Shown: positions 1 through 9,191 of the stretch, piece by piece | Numbering within the stretch: position 1 is the stretch's first letter | Layout: every line of letters begins with the position of its first letter | NCBI RefSeq assembly: GCF_003732705.1 | Contig: NZ_MOBR01000009.1 | Location: 434,001-498,000 of the forward strand | DNA: 64,000 nt | Direction of reading: 5' to 3' | Source: Pseudomonas frederiksbergensis | GTDB taxonomy: Bacteria > Pseudomonadota > Gammaproteobacteria > Pseudomonadales > Pseudomonadaceae | Program-made: the position numbers and the translations under genes | Notes under the pieces: model-generated | What the model was told of the DNA's origin: nothing | The model's database searches: none | What the model saw: the letters and a program-made list of their open reading frames with translations, nothing else

Positions 1-593
1 TGAGCAAGCTGTACCCGCAAAACGAGCCCTTCCGCTCGCAAGTGATGATGGCCCGCCACGGCTTCGGGCGCGGGGAGTACAAGTACTTCAAGTACCCGTT
101 GCCGGAAACGGTGGCCCGGTTGCGCAGCGCGCTCTACCCGCGATTGGTGCCCATCGCCAATCGCTGGTATGAGCAAATGGACCTGCCGACCCGTTTCCCC
201 GTCAGCCACGAAGCGTTTCTTGAACGCTGCCACGCCGCTGGTCAGGAGCGGCCGACACCGCTGTTGCTGCAATATGGCCCGCAGGACTACAACTGCTTGC
301 ATCAGGACTTATACGGCGAGCACGTTTTCCCACTGCAAGTGGCGATTTTGCTGTCAGAACCCGACGAAGACTTCACCGGCGGCGAATTCGTGCTGACCGA
401 GCAACGTCCGCGCATGCAATCGCGGCCCCAGGTCATCGGCCTGAAGAAAGGTGACGGGCTGATCTTTGCCGTCAACCAGCGCCCGGTCAAAGGCGTTCGT
501 GGTTTTTACCGCGTAACCCTGCGCCACGGCGTCAGTCGCCTGCACAGCGGCAAACGGCATACCCTTGGAATCATCTTTCACGATGCGTTATGA
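1..593 (+). CDS. 2OG-Fe(II) oxygenase, 5' end outside window
   Basis: The reading frame is open from base 3, so the gene starts before the window; 196 residues are visible. The sequence has an iron-binding HxD motif (LHQDLYG) about halfway and a distal His/Arg region near the C-terminus (LRHGVSRLHSGKRHTLG), the layout of a 2-oxoglutarate/Fe(II) dioxygenase of the prolyl-hydroxylase-like group. It ends 4 bases before the alkB start, so the two are very probably cotranscribed. By context it belongs to the alkylation-damage response, but its substrate (protein, nucleic acid or small molecule) cannot be told. The family call is firm; the role is inference. Confidence 0.8.
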   Translation, partial: SKLYPQNEPFRSQVMMARHGFGRGEYKYFKYPLPETVARLRSALYPRLVPIANRWYEQMDLPTRFPVSHEAFLERCHAAGQERPTPLLLQYGPQDYNCLHQDLYGEHVFPLQVAILLSEPDEDFTGGEFVLTEQRPRMQSRPQVIGLKKGDGLIFAVNQRPVKGVRGFYRVTLRHGVSRLHSGKRHTLGIIFHDAL

Positions 594-597
594 AGCC

Positions 598-1263
598 ATG
601 AACCCGACCACCCTCGACATGTTCGCCGACAGCGAGCCCGAGCAATCGCCCCGACGCGAGCAGATCGGCGAACAGTCCTACGTGCTCCGGGGCTTTGCCC
701 TGCCCTTGATCGACAGATTGTTGCCGGCGCTGGAAGCCGTTCTACTGGCCGCACCGTTTCGGCAAATGGTCACGCCCGGCGGTTTTACCATGTCAGTAGC
801 CTTGAGCAGTTGCGGCAGGCTGGGCTGGACCACCGATCGCAGCGGTTACCGTTACACCCGCAACGATCCGCAAACCGGGAAACCCTGGCCGGAGATGCCT
901 GAGGTGTTTTTCGAGTTGGCGCAAGCAGCGGCACGGGAAGCAGGATTTGTCGACTTCGTGCCGGATTCCTGCCTGATCAACCGCTATATCCCAGGCGCCA
1001 AGATGTCATTGCATCAGGACAAAGACGAAGGTTCCTACGCCGCGCCCATCGTTTCGGTGTCGTTGGGTTTGCCAGCGATGTTTTTGTTTGGCGGCTTCGA
1101 GCGCAGTGACAAGAGTCAGCGCGTAGCGCTGTTTCACGGTGACATCGTGGTCTGGGGCGGAGTGGATCGCTTGCGTTATCACGGCGTCTTGCCGATCAAG
1201 GACGGGCAGCATCCGCGATTGGGCGAACAGCGGATCAATTTTACGTTTCGTACGGCGGGTTGA
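598..1263 (+). CDS. alkB: Alkylated DNA repair dioxygenase AlkB
   Basis: AlkB removes methyl groups from 1-methyladenine and 3-methylcytosine in DNA and RNA by oxidative demethylation with Fe(II) and 2-oxoglutarate. The 221-residue product aligns along its length with E. coli AlkB as I recall it: an N-terminal LDMFADSEP, the substrate loop MVTPGGFTMSV, iron ligands His139, Asp141 (LHQDKDE) and His195, and the C-terminal RINFTFR arginines that bind 2-oxoglutarate. I chose ATG 598 because it matches the E. coli N-terminus and avoids overlap; ATG 583 in the same frame would overlap the upstream oxygenase gene. ada follows 78 bases downstream. Confidence 0.95.
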   Translation: MNPTTLDMFADSEPEQSPRREQIGEQSYVLRGFALPLIDRLLPALEAVLLAAPFRQMVTPGGFTMSVALSSCGRLGWTTDRSGYRYTRNDPQTGKPWPEMPEVFFELAQAAAREAGFVDFVPDSCLINRYIPGAKMSLHQDKDEGSYAAPIVSVSLGLPAMFLFGGFERSDKSQRVALFHGDIVVWGGVDRLRYHGVLPIKDGQHPRLGEQRINFTFRTAG

Positions 1264-1341
1264 ATTTGACCGCAAGACCCGGAGTGCTGCATTCCTGCCG
1301 ACTGCTTAATCTGTACCAAACCCGTCAACGGACCTGAAGCC

Positions 1342-2409
1342 ATGACCACCTCTTCAACCAAGATCTCGACCGAGAATGACCCTCGCTGGGCCGCCGTCAT
1401 CGCCCGTGACCCCAAGGCTGACGGGCAGTTTGTCTACGCGGTGAAAACCACCGGCATCTATTGCCGCCCCAGCAGCCTGGCGCGCTTGCCGAAACCGCAG
1501 AATGTCGAATTCTTTGATACCGCCGAGCAGGCCCAGGCGGCGGGTTATCGTCCCAGCAAACGGGCGGCAACGGATCAAAGCGCTGTCGCCGCCCAGCATG
1601 CCGCGACGGTAGCGGCTGCCTGCCGTCAGATCGAATCCGCTGACAACTTGCCGGCGCTGGGTGAACTGGCCGAGGCGGCGGGCCTGAGCAGTTTCCACTT
1701 TCATCGCGTGTTTAAAGCCGTGACCGGTCTGACGCCCAAGGGTTACGCCATCGCCCACCGCTCACGCAAGGTTCGCGAACGTTTAAGTGAGGGTGATTCG
1801 GTGACCGACGCGCTCTATGACGCGGGCTTCAATTCCAACAGTCGTTTCTATGAAGCCGCCGATCAGTTATTGGGCATGAAGCCCGGCGATTACCGCGCCG
1901 AAGGCCAGAACAATGACATCCGCTTTGCCGTCGGCCAATGTTCCCTCGGGGCGATTCTGGTGGCGCAAAGTGACCGGGGTATCTGCGCGATTCTGTTGGG
2001 GGACGATCCTCACCAACTGGTGTGCGATCTGCAAGACAAGTTCCGCCGCGCCAACCTGATTGGCGCCGATCACGGGTTCGAGCAACTGATTGCCCAGGTT
2101 GTCGGTTTCATCGAAGCGCCCGCCATCGGCCTGGATTTACCCCTGGACGTGCGCGGCACGGCGTTTCAGGAACGGGTCTGGCAAGCCCTGCGGGAAATTC
2201 CCGCCGGCAGCACCGCCAGTTACGCCGATATCGCCCAGCGTATCGGTTCGCCAAAAGCGGTGCGCGCCGTGGCCCAGGCCTGTGGCGCGAACAGCCTGGC
2301 CGTGGCGATTCCCTGTCACCGGGTGGTGCGCAGCGACGGCAATCTCTCGGGTTATCGCTGGGGCGTGGAGCGCAAGCGTCAGTTGCTTGAGCGTGAAACC
2401 CAGCCCTAG
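1342..2409 (+). CDS. ada: Ada-type AraC regulator / O6-methylguanine-DNA methyltransferase with degenerate zinc site
   Basis: The 355-residue protein has the three Ada parts: an N-terminal Ada domain (about 12-80), an AraC-type helix-turn-helix (about 85-185) and a methyltransferase domain (about 195-350) with active-site PCHRV, Cys325. It repairs O6-methylguanine and, in the classical model, becomes an activator of the ada/alkB regulon when the N-terminal cysteine accepts a methyl group from a phosphotriester. The odd point is that the acceptor is kept (Cys41, GIYCRP) while the other three zinc-binding cysteines of E. coli Ada are Ser45, Ser72 and Ala75. Zinc binding, and so phosphotriester sensing, is probably lost. 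Confidence 0.93.
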   Translation: MTTSSTKISTENDPRWAAVIARDPKADGQFVYAVKTTGIYCRPSSLARLPKPQNVEFFDTAEQAQAAGYRPSKRAATDQSAVAAQHAATVAAACRQIESADNLPALGELAEAAGLSSFHFHRVFKAVTGLTPKGYAIAHRSRKVRERLSEGDSVTDALYDAGFNSNSRFYEAADQLLGMKPGDYRAEGQNNDIRFAVGQCSLGAILVAQSDRGICAILLGDDPHQLVCDLQDKFRRANLIGADHGFEQLIAQVVGFIEAPAIGLDLPLDVRGTAFQERVWQALREIPAGSTASYADIAQRIGSPKAVRAVAQACGANSLAVAIPCHRVVRSDGNLSGYRWGVERKRQLLERETQP

Positions 2410-2513
2410 ACGATGCCGATATGCACCGCGACTGACTCGGGGCCGCTGTTGCAGGTGCGCACCTTCAAGCCCGAAATGCTGAACGGGGCCACGTAAACCT
2501 GTTTGACTTCCAT
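2406..2513 (-). pseudogene. 35-codon ORF with strong RBS, probable remnant of a GyrI-like effector-binding gene
   Basis: On the minus strand an ATG at 2513 is preceded by AAGGAG about 10 bases upstream and opens a 35-codon frame ending in TAG at 2406, overlapping the end of ada convergently. The first 20 residues (MEVKQVYVAPFSISGLKVRT) resemble the start of GyrI-like/AraC effector-binding proteins from memory; the rest matches nothing I know. I read it as a gene head left after a deletion. A genuine short peptide is the alternative. Confidence 0.35.
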
Positions 2514-2576
2514 TGAGGCGCCACTCCTTTTGATTGAAATCTGCGGCCCTTTCGAGCCGCAATGGCGCCTACCTTG

Positions 2577-3560
2577 TCAGCGATTGACGTCGACGACAAC
2601 CCTCCCCCGCAGTTGACCGGCGAGCAAGCGCGGTGCCGCTTCAATCGCTTCACTCAGGCCGATTTCGTGGCTGATCAGCGGCAACAAGGCGAAGTCCAGA
2701 TCTTCGGCCAATCGATTCCAGGCCTGAATCCGCTTGGCTTTGGGTTGGGTCACGCTGTTGATGCCGGCGAGGGTCACGCCGCGCAAAATGAACGGCGCCA
2801 CGGAGGCCGGGAAATCCATGCCTTGGGCCAGACCGCAGGCGGCGACCGTGCCGTTGGCCTTGGTGCTGGCACAGGCGTTGGCCAAGGTGTGACTGCCCAC
2901 CGAATCGATCACCGCCGCCCAACGTTCCTTGGCCAGCGGCTTGCCCGGTTCGGACAAGGTGGCGCGGTCGATGATGTCGCTGGCGCCCAACTGTTTAAGG
3001 TAGTCGTGCTCCGAAGTACGCCCGGTAGACGCCACCACTCGATAGCCGAGCTTGCTTAACAGTGCGATGGCAAAACTGCCGACCCCACCGTTGGCGCCGG
3101 TCACCAGCACTTCGCCCTGATCCGGTGTTACGCCGTTGTGCTCCAGCGCCAGGATGCAGAGCATCGCGGTGTAACCGGCCGTGCCGATGGCCATGGCCTG
3201 AGCCGCCGTGAATGCTTTCGGCAACGGAATCAGCCAGTCACCATTGAGCCGCGCTTTCTGCGCCAATCCGCCCCAATGCCCTTCACCCACGCCCCAGCCA
3301 TTAAGTACGACAAGGTCACCGACCTTGTAGTCCGGATGCCCGCTGACTTCGACAGTGCCCGCCAAATCGATCCCCGGCACCATCGGAAATTTTCGTACAA
3401 CCGGGCTGCTGCCGGTGATCGCCAGGCCATCCTTGAAATTCAGCGTGCTGTACGCCACCCGCACCGTCACATCGCCCTCGGGCAACTGATCGTCATTGAT
3501 CTCTTGCAGTGTGGCCCGGTAACCGCTGTCGTCTTTGTCGATCAAAATGCCTTTGAACAT
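2577..3560 (-). CDS. acuI: Acrylyl-CoA reductase (NADPH), YhdH/AcuI-type quinone oxidoreductase
   Basis: This is a medium-chain zinc-independent reductase that reduces acryloyl-CoA to propionyl-CoA with NADPH, a detoxification step. The 327-residue protein is close to E. coli YhdH (AcuI) over its length, with the N-terminal LPEGDVTVRV, GWGVGEGHWGG, and the Rossmann dinucleotide motif VTGANGGVGS. The start at 3560 is supported by GGGAGG 7 bases upstream; longer in-frame starts lack this. It is monocistronic and divergent from the envelope gene at 3741. No zinc-ligand cysteines typical of alcohol dehydrogenases are evident. Confidence 0.92.
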   Translation of the reverse strand: MFKGILIDKDDSGYRATLQEINDDQLPEGDVTVRVAYSTLNFKDGLAITGSSPVVRKFPMVPGIDLAGTVEVSGHPDYKVGDLVVLNGWGVGEGHWGGLAQKARLNGDWLIPLPKAFTAAQAMAIGTAGYTAMLCILALEHNGVTPDQGEVLVTGANGGVGSFAIALLSKLGYRVVASTGRTSEHDYLKQLGASDIIDRATLSEPGKPLAKERWAAVIDSVGSHTLANACASTKANGTVAACGLAQGMDFPASVAPFILRGVTLAGINSVTQPKAKRIQAWNRLAEDLDFALLPLISHEIGLSEAIEAAPRLLAGQLRGRVVVDVNR

Positions 3561-3740
3561 CGCTGCCTCCCAATGGGGTTGCTGAGGTTGAAGTCTCATT
3601 GAAATAACACAAAGAAACACATTGCCCTACCCGACTTTGATCCAATCCCCAAATCCGCCGAGCGTTTCCATGACCTGAGGCTATGCTTTTTTCGCGGCCT
3701 TGAAATACCTGAAAAAGCCGCCCTGTCGATGGAGCTGACA

Positions 3741-6188
3741 ATGCCTTGCCCTCGCTCGATTACCGTTTTGCTGATGCTCTGTTTGCTGGGACTCAGCAAC
3801 GTTCAGGCTGCGCCGCCAACCACGCCTGCCGCCCAAGCTGCGGCGGCCCCGACCTGGCCGCAAGTCCTCACTGCCGGTGATACCAAACTGACGATCTATC
3901 AGCCGCAACTCGACAGTTGGGACGGTTATACCCTTCAGGCGCGGGCAGCGGTGGAGGCCACCGGGGCCGACGGAAAATCCACCTTCGGCATCGTCCAGTT
4001 CAGCGCCCATACGCTTGTGGACAAGGCCACACGCTGGGTGGCGCTCGATCAATACACCCTGACCAAAGCGGAGTTTCCGTCCAGCGCCGCGCAGTCCGAC
4101 GCATGGGTTGCCGCGCTGAAAAAAGACGCGGCGAACCGCAAGAAAACCATTTCCCTGGATCAACTCGAAGCGGCGGTCAGTGTCCTCGCGGCTGAACAGA
4201 AATCCAGTGGCGATCCGATCGAAAACACCCCGCCGACCATCATGACTTCCGACGTCCCGGCGCTGCTGGTGTACATCGACGGCGAGCCCGCCTACCGGCC
4301 GGTGGACGGCACGGCGTTGCAGCGGGTGATCAACACCCGGCCACTGTTGCTCAAGGATGCCCAGGGCAAACATTACGTGCATGTGTTCGATGGCTGGATG
4401 GTCGCCGATCAGCTCAGCGGTCCATATGCGCCGCTGCCCTCGCCTTCAGCCGATCTGGAGAAAGCCAAAAAAGCGGCGATCCAAAGTCGTCAGGTTGACT
4501 TGCTGTCAGGCCAGAACGACCCGAAAGACAAAATTCCTACGCTGGCCAAGCCGCCGATCCCACAGATCCACATCGCGACAACGCCCACCGAGTTGATCGT
4601 CACTGACGGCACGCCCCAATGGCAGCCGATCCAGGGCACTCAGTTGCTCTATGTGACCAACACTACCGGGCATATTTTCAAGGAAATCGGGGATCAGGAC
4701 AGCTTCGTGCTGATCTCCGGGCGCTGGTTCAAAGCCACAGACATGAAAGGCCCCTGGACCTTTGCCCCGGCGGACAAACTGCCGGCCGACTTCGCCAATA
4801 TTCCCGATGACAGCGCCAAAGAGAACGTCAAGGCCTCGGTGGCCGGGACGCCCCAGGCCCGGGAAGCGGCGATTGCGGCAACCATCCCGCAGACCTCGGC
4901 CATCAAGAAAAGCCAGGTGAAAATGACCGCGCCGCAGTTCGACGGCCAGCCGCAACTCAAAGCCATCAACGGTACGCCGCTGCAATACGTGGTGAACACG
5001 TCGACGCCGATCATCATGGTCGATGCCAAGAGTTGGTACGCGGTCGAGAACGGTATCTGGTTCAACGCCACGTCCGTTCAGGGGCCGTGGTCGGTCGCCA
5101 CCTCGGTGCCAGCGGTGATTTACTCGATTCCGCCCAGCTCGCCGATGCACTACATCACCTATGTGAAAGTCTATGAGGCCAACGGCGATACGGTGGTCGT
5201 GGGTTATACGCCGGGGTATCAGGGCTCCACGGTGGACCCGGCCAGCGGCGTGGTGGTCTATGGCACCGGTTACCCCTACACGCCGTGGGTCGGCAACGTC
5301 TGGTACGGGCCGCCGGTGACCTACGGGTTTGGCGTCGCGATTCGCTATACCCCGTGGACGGGCTGGACCTTCGGTTTCGGTTTTGGCTGGAGTTGGGGCG
5401 GCAGTACCGTGGCCATGGGTTGGGGTTGGGGCGCTTACCCGTGGTGGGGCAATTATGGCTGGGGTTACGCCTGGGGCCCGCACCTTTACCCGGCGCCGAT
5501 GCCGTGGGGTGGCGCGGCTTATGGTTATCACGGCGGCGCGGTCGCCTGGGGGCCCGGCGGTTGGGCGGGGAGCACCGGCAACATTTATCGCCAATGGGGT
5601 GATCGCGCCTCGGTCAGCCGTTACGGTGCCGGCTACAACGCCTGGACCGGCAATCGTTGGGCCGGTCAGGTCGGTAATTCCTACAACTCCCGCACCGGTA
5701 TCGCCACAGCCGGTCAGCGCGGCGCGGTGCACAACGTCTACACCGGCAACTATGCCGCCGGGCGCAGTGGCGAAATCGTCGGGCCCAACGGTGGGGCCGT
5801 TGCTGGCGGAAAAGTGACGGCAGGCAACGTGCGCAATGGCACTCAGGTCACCGCCAATCGCGGTGCGGTCTACAACCCCAACACCGACAAAACCACCCAG
5901 TACGGCGCTATCCGTGGACGCAACAGCGGCGCCGCCAGGGTGGGCGACAACGTCTACGCCGGGCATGACGGCAACGTCTACAAAAAGACCGACGATGGCT
6001 GGCAATCGATGGTCAAGGGCGGCGAGGCCCGGGTCAACCCAGCGAATACGCCCCAGTTGCAGAACCTCAATCGGGAATCGGCGGCGCGCTCGTTTGGCAA
6101 TGAACGTCTCAACAACTTCCACGATTCGTCCCGAGTCATGAATCGCTCATTTGGCGGAGGGGGTGGTGGCGGATTCCATCGTCGTTGA
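3741..6188 (+). CDS. Large exported envelope protein with three internal repeats and Gly/Trp/Tyr-rich tail; function unknown
   Basis: The 815-residue protein has a signal peptide (positive start, then VLLMLCLLGLSNVQA with cleavage after about residue 25). Around residues 176-228, 286-338 and 405-449 there are three related units of the pattern GTxLxYVxNT, an aromatic-rich stretch, then GxWFxA and GPW. A Gly/Trp/Tyr-rich segment (about 500-620) follows, then short YTG/NxxTG repeats and a glycine tract before a terminal HRR. I recognise no catalytic motif; relatives are sometimes labelled carbohydrate-binding, which I cannot confirm. ATG 3741 is preferred over 3729 because GGAG lies 6 bases upstream of it. 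It is likely periplasmic or surface-located. Confidence 0.75.
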   Translation: MPCPRSITVLLMLCLLGLSNVQAAPPTTPAAQAAAAPTWPQVLTAGDTKLTIYQPQLDSWDGYTLQARAAVEATGADGKSTFGIVQFSAHTLVDKATRWVALDQYTLTKAEFPSSAAQSDAWVAALKKDAANRKKTISLDQLEAAVSVLAAEQKSSGDPIENTPPTIMTSDVPALLVYIDGEPAYRPVDGTALQRVINTRPLLLKDAQGKHYVHVFDGWMVADQLSGPYAPLPSPSADLEKAKKAAIQSRQVDLLSGQNDPKDKIPTLAKPPIPQIHIATTPTELIVTDGTPQWQPIQGTQLLYVTNTTGHIFKEIGDQDSFVLISGRWFKATDMKGPWTFAPADKLPADFANIPDDSAKENVKASVAGTPQAREAAIAATIPQTSAIKKSQVKMTAPQFDGQPQLKAINGTPLQYVVNTSTPIIMVDAKSWYAVENGIWFNATSVQGPWSVATSVPAVIYSIPPSSPMHYITYVKVYEANGDTVVVGYTPGYQGSTVDPASGVVVYGTGYPYTPWVGNVWYGPPVTYGFGVAIRYTPWTGWTFGFGFGWSWGGSTVAMGWGWGAYPWWGNYGWGYAWGPHLYPAPMPWGGAAYGYHGGAVAWGPGGWAGSTGNIYRQWGDRASVSRYGAGYNAWTGNRWAGQVGNSYNSRTGIATAGQRGAVHNVYTGNYAAGRSGEIVGPNGGAVAGGKVTAGNVRNGTQVTANRGAVYNPNTDKTTQYGAIRGRNSGAARVGDNVYAGHDGNVYKKTDDGWQSMVKGGEARVNPANTPQLQNLNRESAARSFGNERLNNFHDSSRVMNRSFGGGGGGGFHRR

Positions 6189-6285
6189 ATGCCGTTTGAA
6201 TGATTGCTGAGGGGCTGCCATGTGACGGCCATGGCGCTTTTGCACTCGCCGCCCCTTGGCTGCCCAAGACATAAACGCCAACATC

Positions 6286-6329
6286 GGTCCATTCAGAAAA
6301 ACCGACGCGGACCGTTCAGAAAAACCGAC
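6286..6329. repeat. Tandem 21-bp direct repeat, period 23
   Basis: Two copies of a 21-base unit (GG[T/A]CC[A/G] followed by TTCAGAAAAACCGAC) lie at 6286-6306 and 6309-6329, one after the other, in the leader of the nitronate monooxygenase gene. The near two-turn spacing would suit a regulator binding twice on one face of the helix, but slippage duplication would look the same. Confidence 0.6.
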
Positions 6330-6392
6330 TGGCCTGCCCTCCTCGTTGCTGATACAAAACGGGCATTACCGTCGATGTCGGAGATAATTCAA

Positions 6393-7457
6393 ATGAGCCA
6401 ATGGCCAGACACCCGCATTCTTGACCTGCTTGGGATCGAGTTGCCGATCATCCAGGCGCCCATGGCCGGAGCCCACGATTCCGCCATGGTGATTGCGACG
6501 AGTAACGCCGGCGGCCTGGGCTCGCTGCCCGCCGCGCTGTTGAGCATCGAGCAGTTGCGTGAAGAGCTGAAAACCATTCGCCAGCACAGCCAGCGTCCGT
6601 TCAACGTCAATTTTTTCTGCCATCAACCGCCAGCGCCGGACGAGCAAAAGGCTCGTGATTGGAAAAATCTGCTGGAACCTTACTACCGAGAACTGGGCGT
6701 TGATTTCGACGCACCGACGCCGGTGTCCAATCGTGCGCCATTCGACGAAGCCGCTTGCGCATTGATCGAAGAATTTCACCCCGAGGTCGTGAGTTTTCAC
6801 TTCGGCTTGCCGGAAAAGTCGCTGCTGGATCGAGTGAAAGCCACCGGGGCGAAGATCCTGTCTTCGGCAACGACTGTTGAAGAGGCGGTGTGGCTGGAGC
6901 AGCGCGGATGCGACGCGATCATCGCCATGGGGTACGAGGCCGGTGGGCATCGCGGGATGTTTCTCAGCGATGATTTGAGCAGTCAGGTGGGGACTTTCGC
7001 ATTGGTGCCGCAAATCGTCGATGCCGTGAAAGTGCCGGTAATTGCTGCGGGCGGGATCACTGATGCGCGCGGAGTGGCCGCCGCGTTTCACTTGGGCGCC
7101 TCGGCGGTGCAAGTGGGCACGGCGTATTTGTTTACACCGGAAGCCAAGATCAGCGCGGCCCACCACAAGGCGTTGCGTACGGCCAAGGAAAGTGAGACGG
7201 CGCTCACTAACCTCTTCACCGGGCGTCCGGCGCGAGGACTGCTGAATCGGGTGATGCGTGAATTGGGGCCGATGAGCGACAAGGCTCCGCCCTTTCCACT
7301 GGCGGGTGGTGCGCTGATGCCGCTGCGGGCCAAGGATCCGGCGGACTTCGCCAATCTGTGGGCCGGGCAAGCGTTCAGATTGGGTGTCGAGTTGACGGCC
7401 GCTGAGTTGACCCGACGCCTGGCTGACGAAGCCTTGGCCAAACTGACCCGGCGCTAA
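6393..7457 (+). CDS. Nitronate monooxygenase (2-nitropropane dioxygenase family)
   Basis: This is an FMN-dependent enzyme of a TIM-barrel family that oxidises alkyl nitronates such as propionate 3-nitronate. The 354-residue product shows the family N-terminus (ELPIIQAPMAG), the SNAGGLGSLPAA segment, MGYEAGGHRG (phosphate/substrate loop with the conserved His), and PVIAAGGITDARG followed by LGASAVQVGTAYL for FMN phosphate binding. ATG 6393 is chosen because GGAG sits 9 bases upstream; ATG 6375 and earlier starts lack a site. It appears monocistronic, ending before a REP pair. Confidence 0.92.
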   Translation: MSQWPDTRILDLLGIELPIIQAPMAGAHDSAMVIATSNAGGLGSLPAALLSIEQLREELKTIRQHSQRPFNVNFFCHQPPAPDEQKARDWKNLLEPYYRELGVDFDAPTPVSNRAPFDEAACALIEEFHPEVVSFHFGLPEKSLLDRVKATGAKILSSATTVEEAVWLEQRGCDAIIAMGYEAGGHRGMFLSDDLSSQVGTFALVPQIVDAVKVPVIAAGGITDARGVAAAFHLGASAVQVGTAYLFTPEAKISAAHHKALRTAKESETALTNLFTGRPARGLLNRVMRELGPMSDKAPPFPLAGGALMPLRAKDPADFANLWAGQAFRLGVELTAAELTRRLADEALAKLTRR

Positions 7458-8507
<1,050 letters not shown>

Positions 8508-9188
8508 ATGACGCTGACGAGTGCCGATTTTTCCGCCATCTGGCTGACCCTGAAACTGGCGTCCCTGACGACCCTCATCCTCCTGGTCATCGGCACTCCG
8601 ATTGCGTTATGGCTATCGCGCACCCGTTCCTGGCTGCGCGGCCCGGTCGGGGCGATTGTCGCCCTGCCCTTGGTGCTGCCACCCACGGTGATTGGCTTTT
8701 ATCTGTTACTGGCGCTCGGGCCTCACGGGTTCGTCGGCCAGTTCACCCAATCACTGGGGCTGGGCACCCTGACTTTCAGTTTTGCAGGGTTGGTGATCGG
8801 TTCGGTGCTCTACTCGATGCCGTTCGTGGTGCAACCGCTGCAAAACGCTTTTTCCGCCATTGGCACCCGCCCGCTGGAAGTGGCCGCCACCTTGCGTGCC
8901 AATCCCTGGGACACGTTTTTCAGCGTTATCCTGCCGCTGGCGCGTCCCGGTTTTATCACGGCCGCGATACTTGGATTCGCCCATACGGTCGGCGAGTTCG
9001 GCGTGGTGCTGATGATCGGCGGCAATATTCCAGACAAGACCCGCGTAGTGTCGGTGCAGATCTACGATCACGTCGAAGCCATGGAATACGCCCAGGCCCA
9101 TTGGCTGGCCGGGGCGATGCTGGTGTTCTCTTTCCTGGTGTTGCTGGCGCTCTACTCCAGCCGTAAAACCAAAGCGGGCTGGAGCTGA
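8508..9188 (+). CDS. modB: Molybdate ABC transporter permease ModB
   Basis: This is the integral membrane subunit that forms the molybdate channel with ModA and ModC. The 226-residue protein begins directly after the modA stop and is strongly hydrophobic, with about five transmembrane segments. It carries the family landmarks [15 protein letters not shown] and the EAA loop region [25 protein letters not shown], written here only as positions about 120-145, which contacts the ATPase. modC follows with a gap of only three bases. Confidence 0.96.
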   Translation: MTLTSADFSAIWLTLKLASLTTLILLVIGTPIALWLSRTRSWLRGPVGAIVALPLVLPPTVIGFYLLLALGPHGFVGQFTQSLGLGTLTFSFAGLVIGSVLYSMPFVVQPLQNAFSAIGTRPLEVAATLRANPWDTFFSVILPLARPGFITAAILGFAHTVGEFGVVLMIGGNIPDKTRVVSVQIYDHVEAMEYAQAHWLAGAMLVFSFLVLLALYSSRKTKAGWS

Positions 9189-9191
9189 TTG

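Noticed and set aside
4506..6122. 538-codon minus-strand open frame opposite the envelope protein gene
   Set aside because: Composition mirrors the repeated sense codons; the sense strand has signal peptide, ribosome site and internal repeats.
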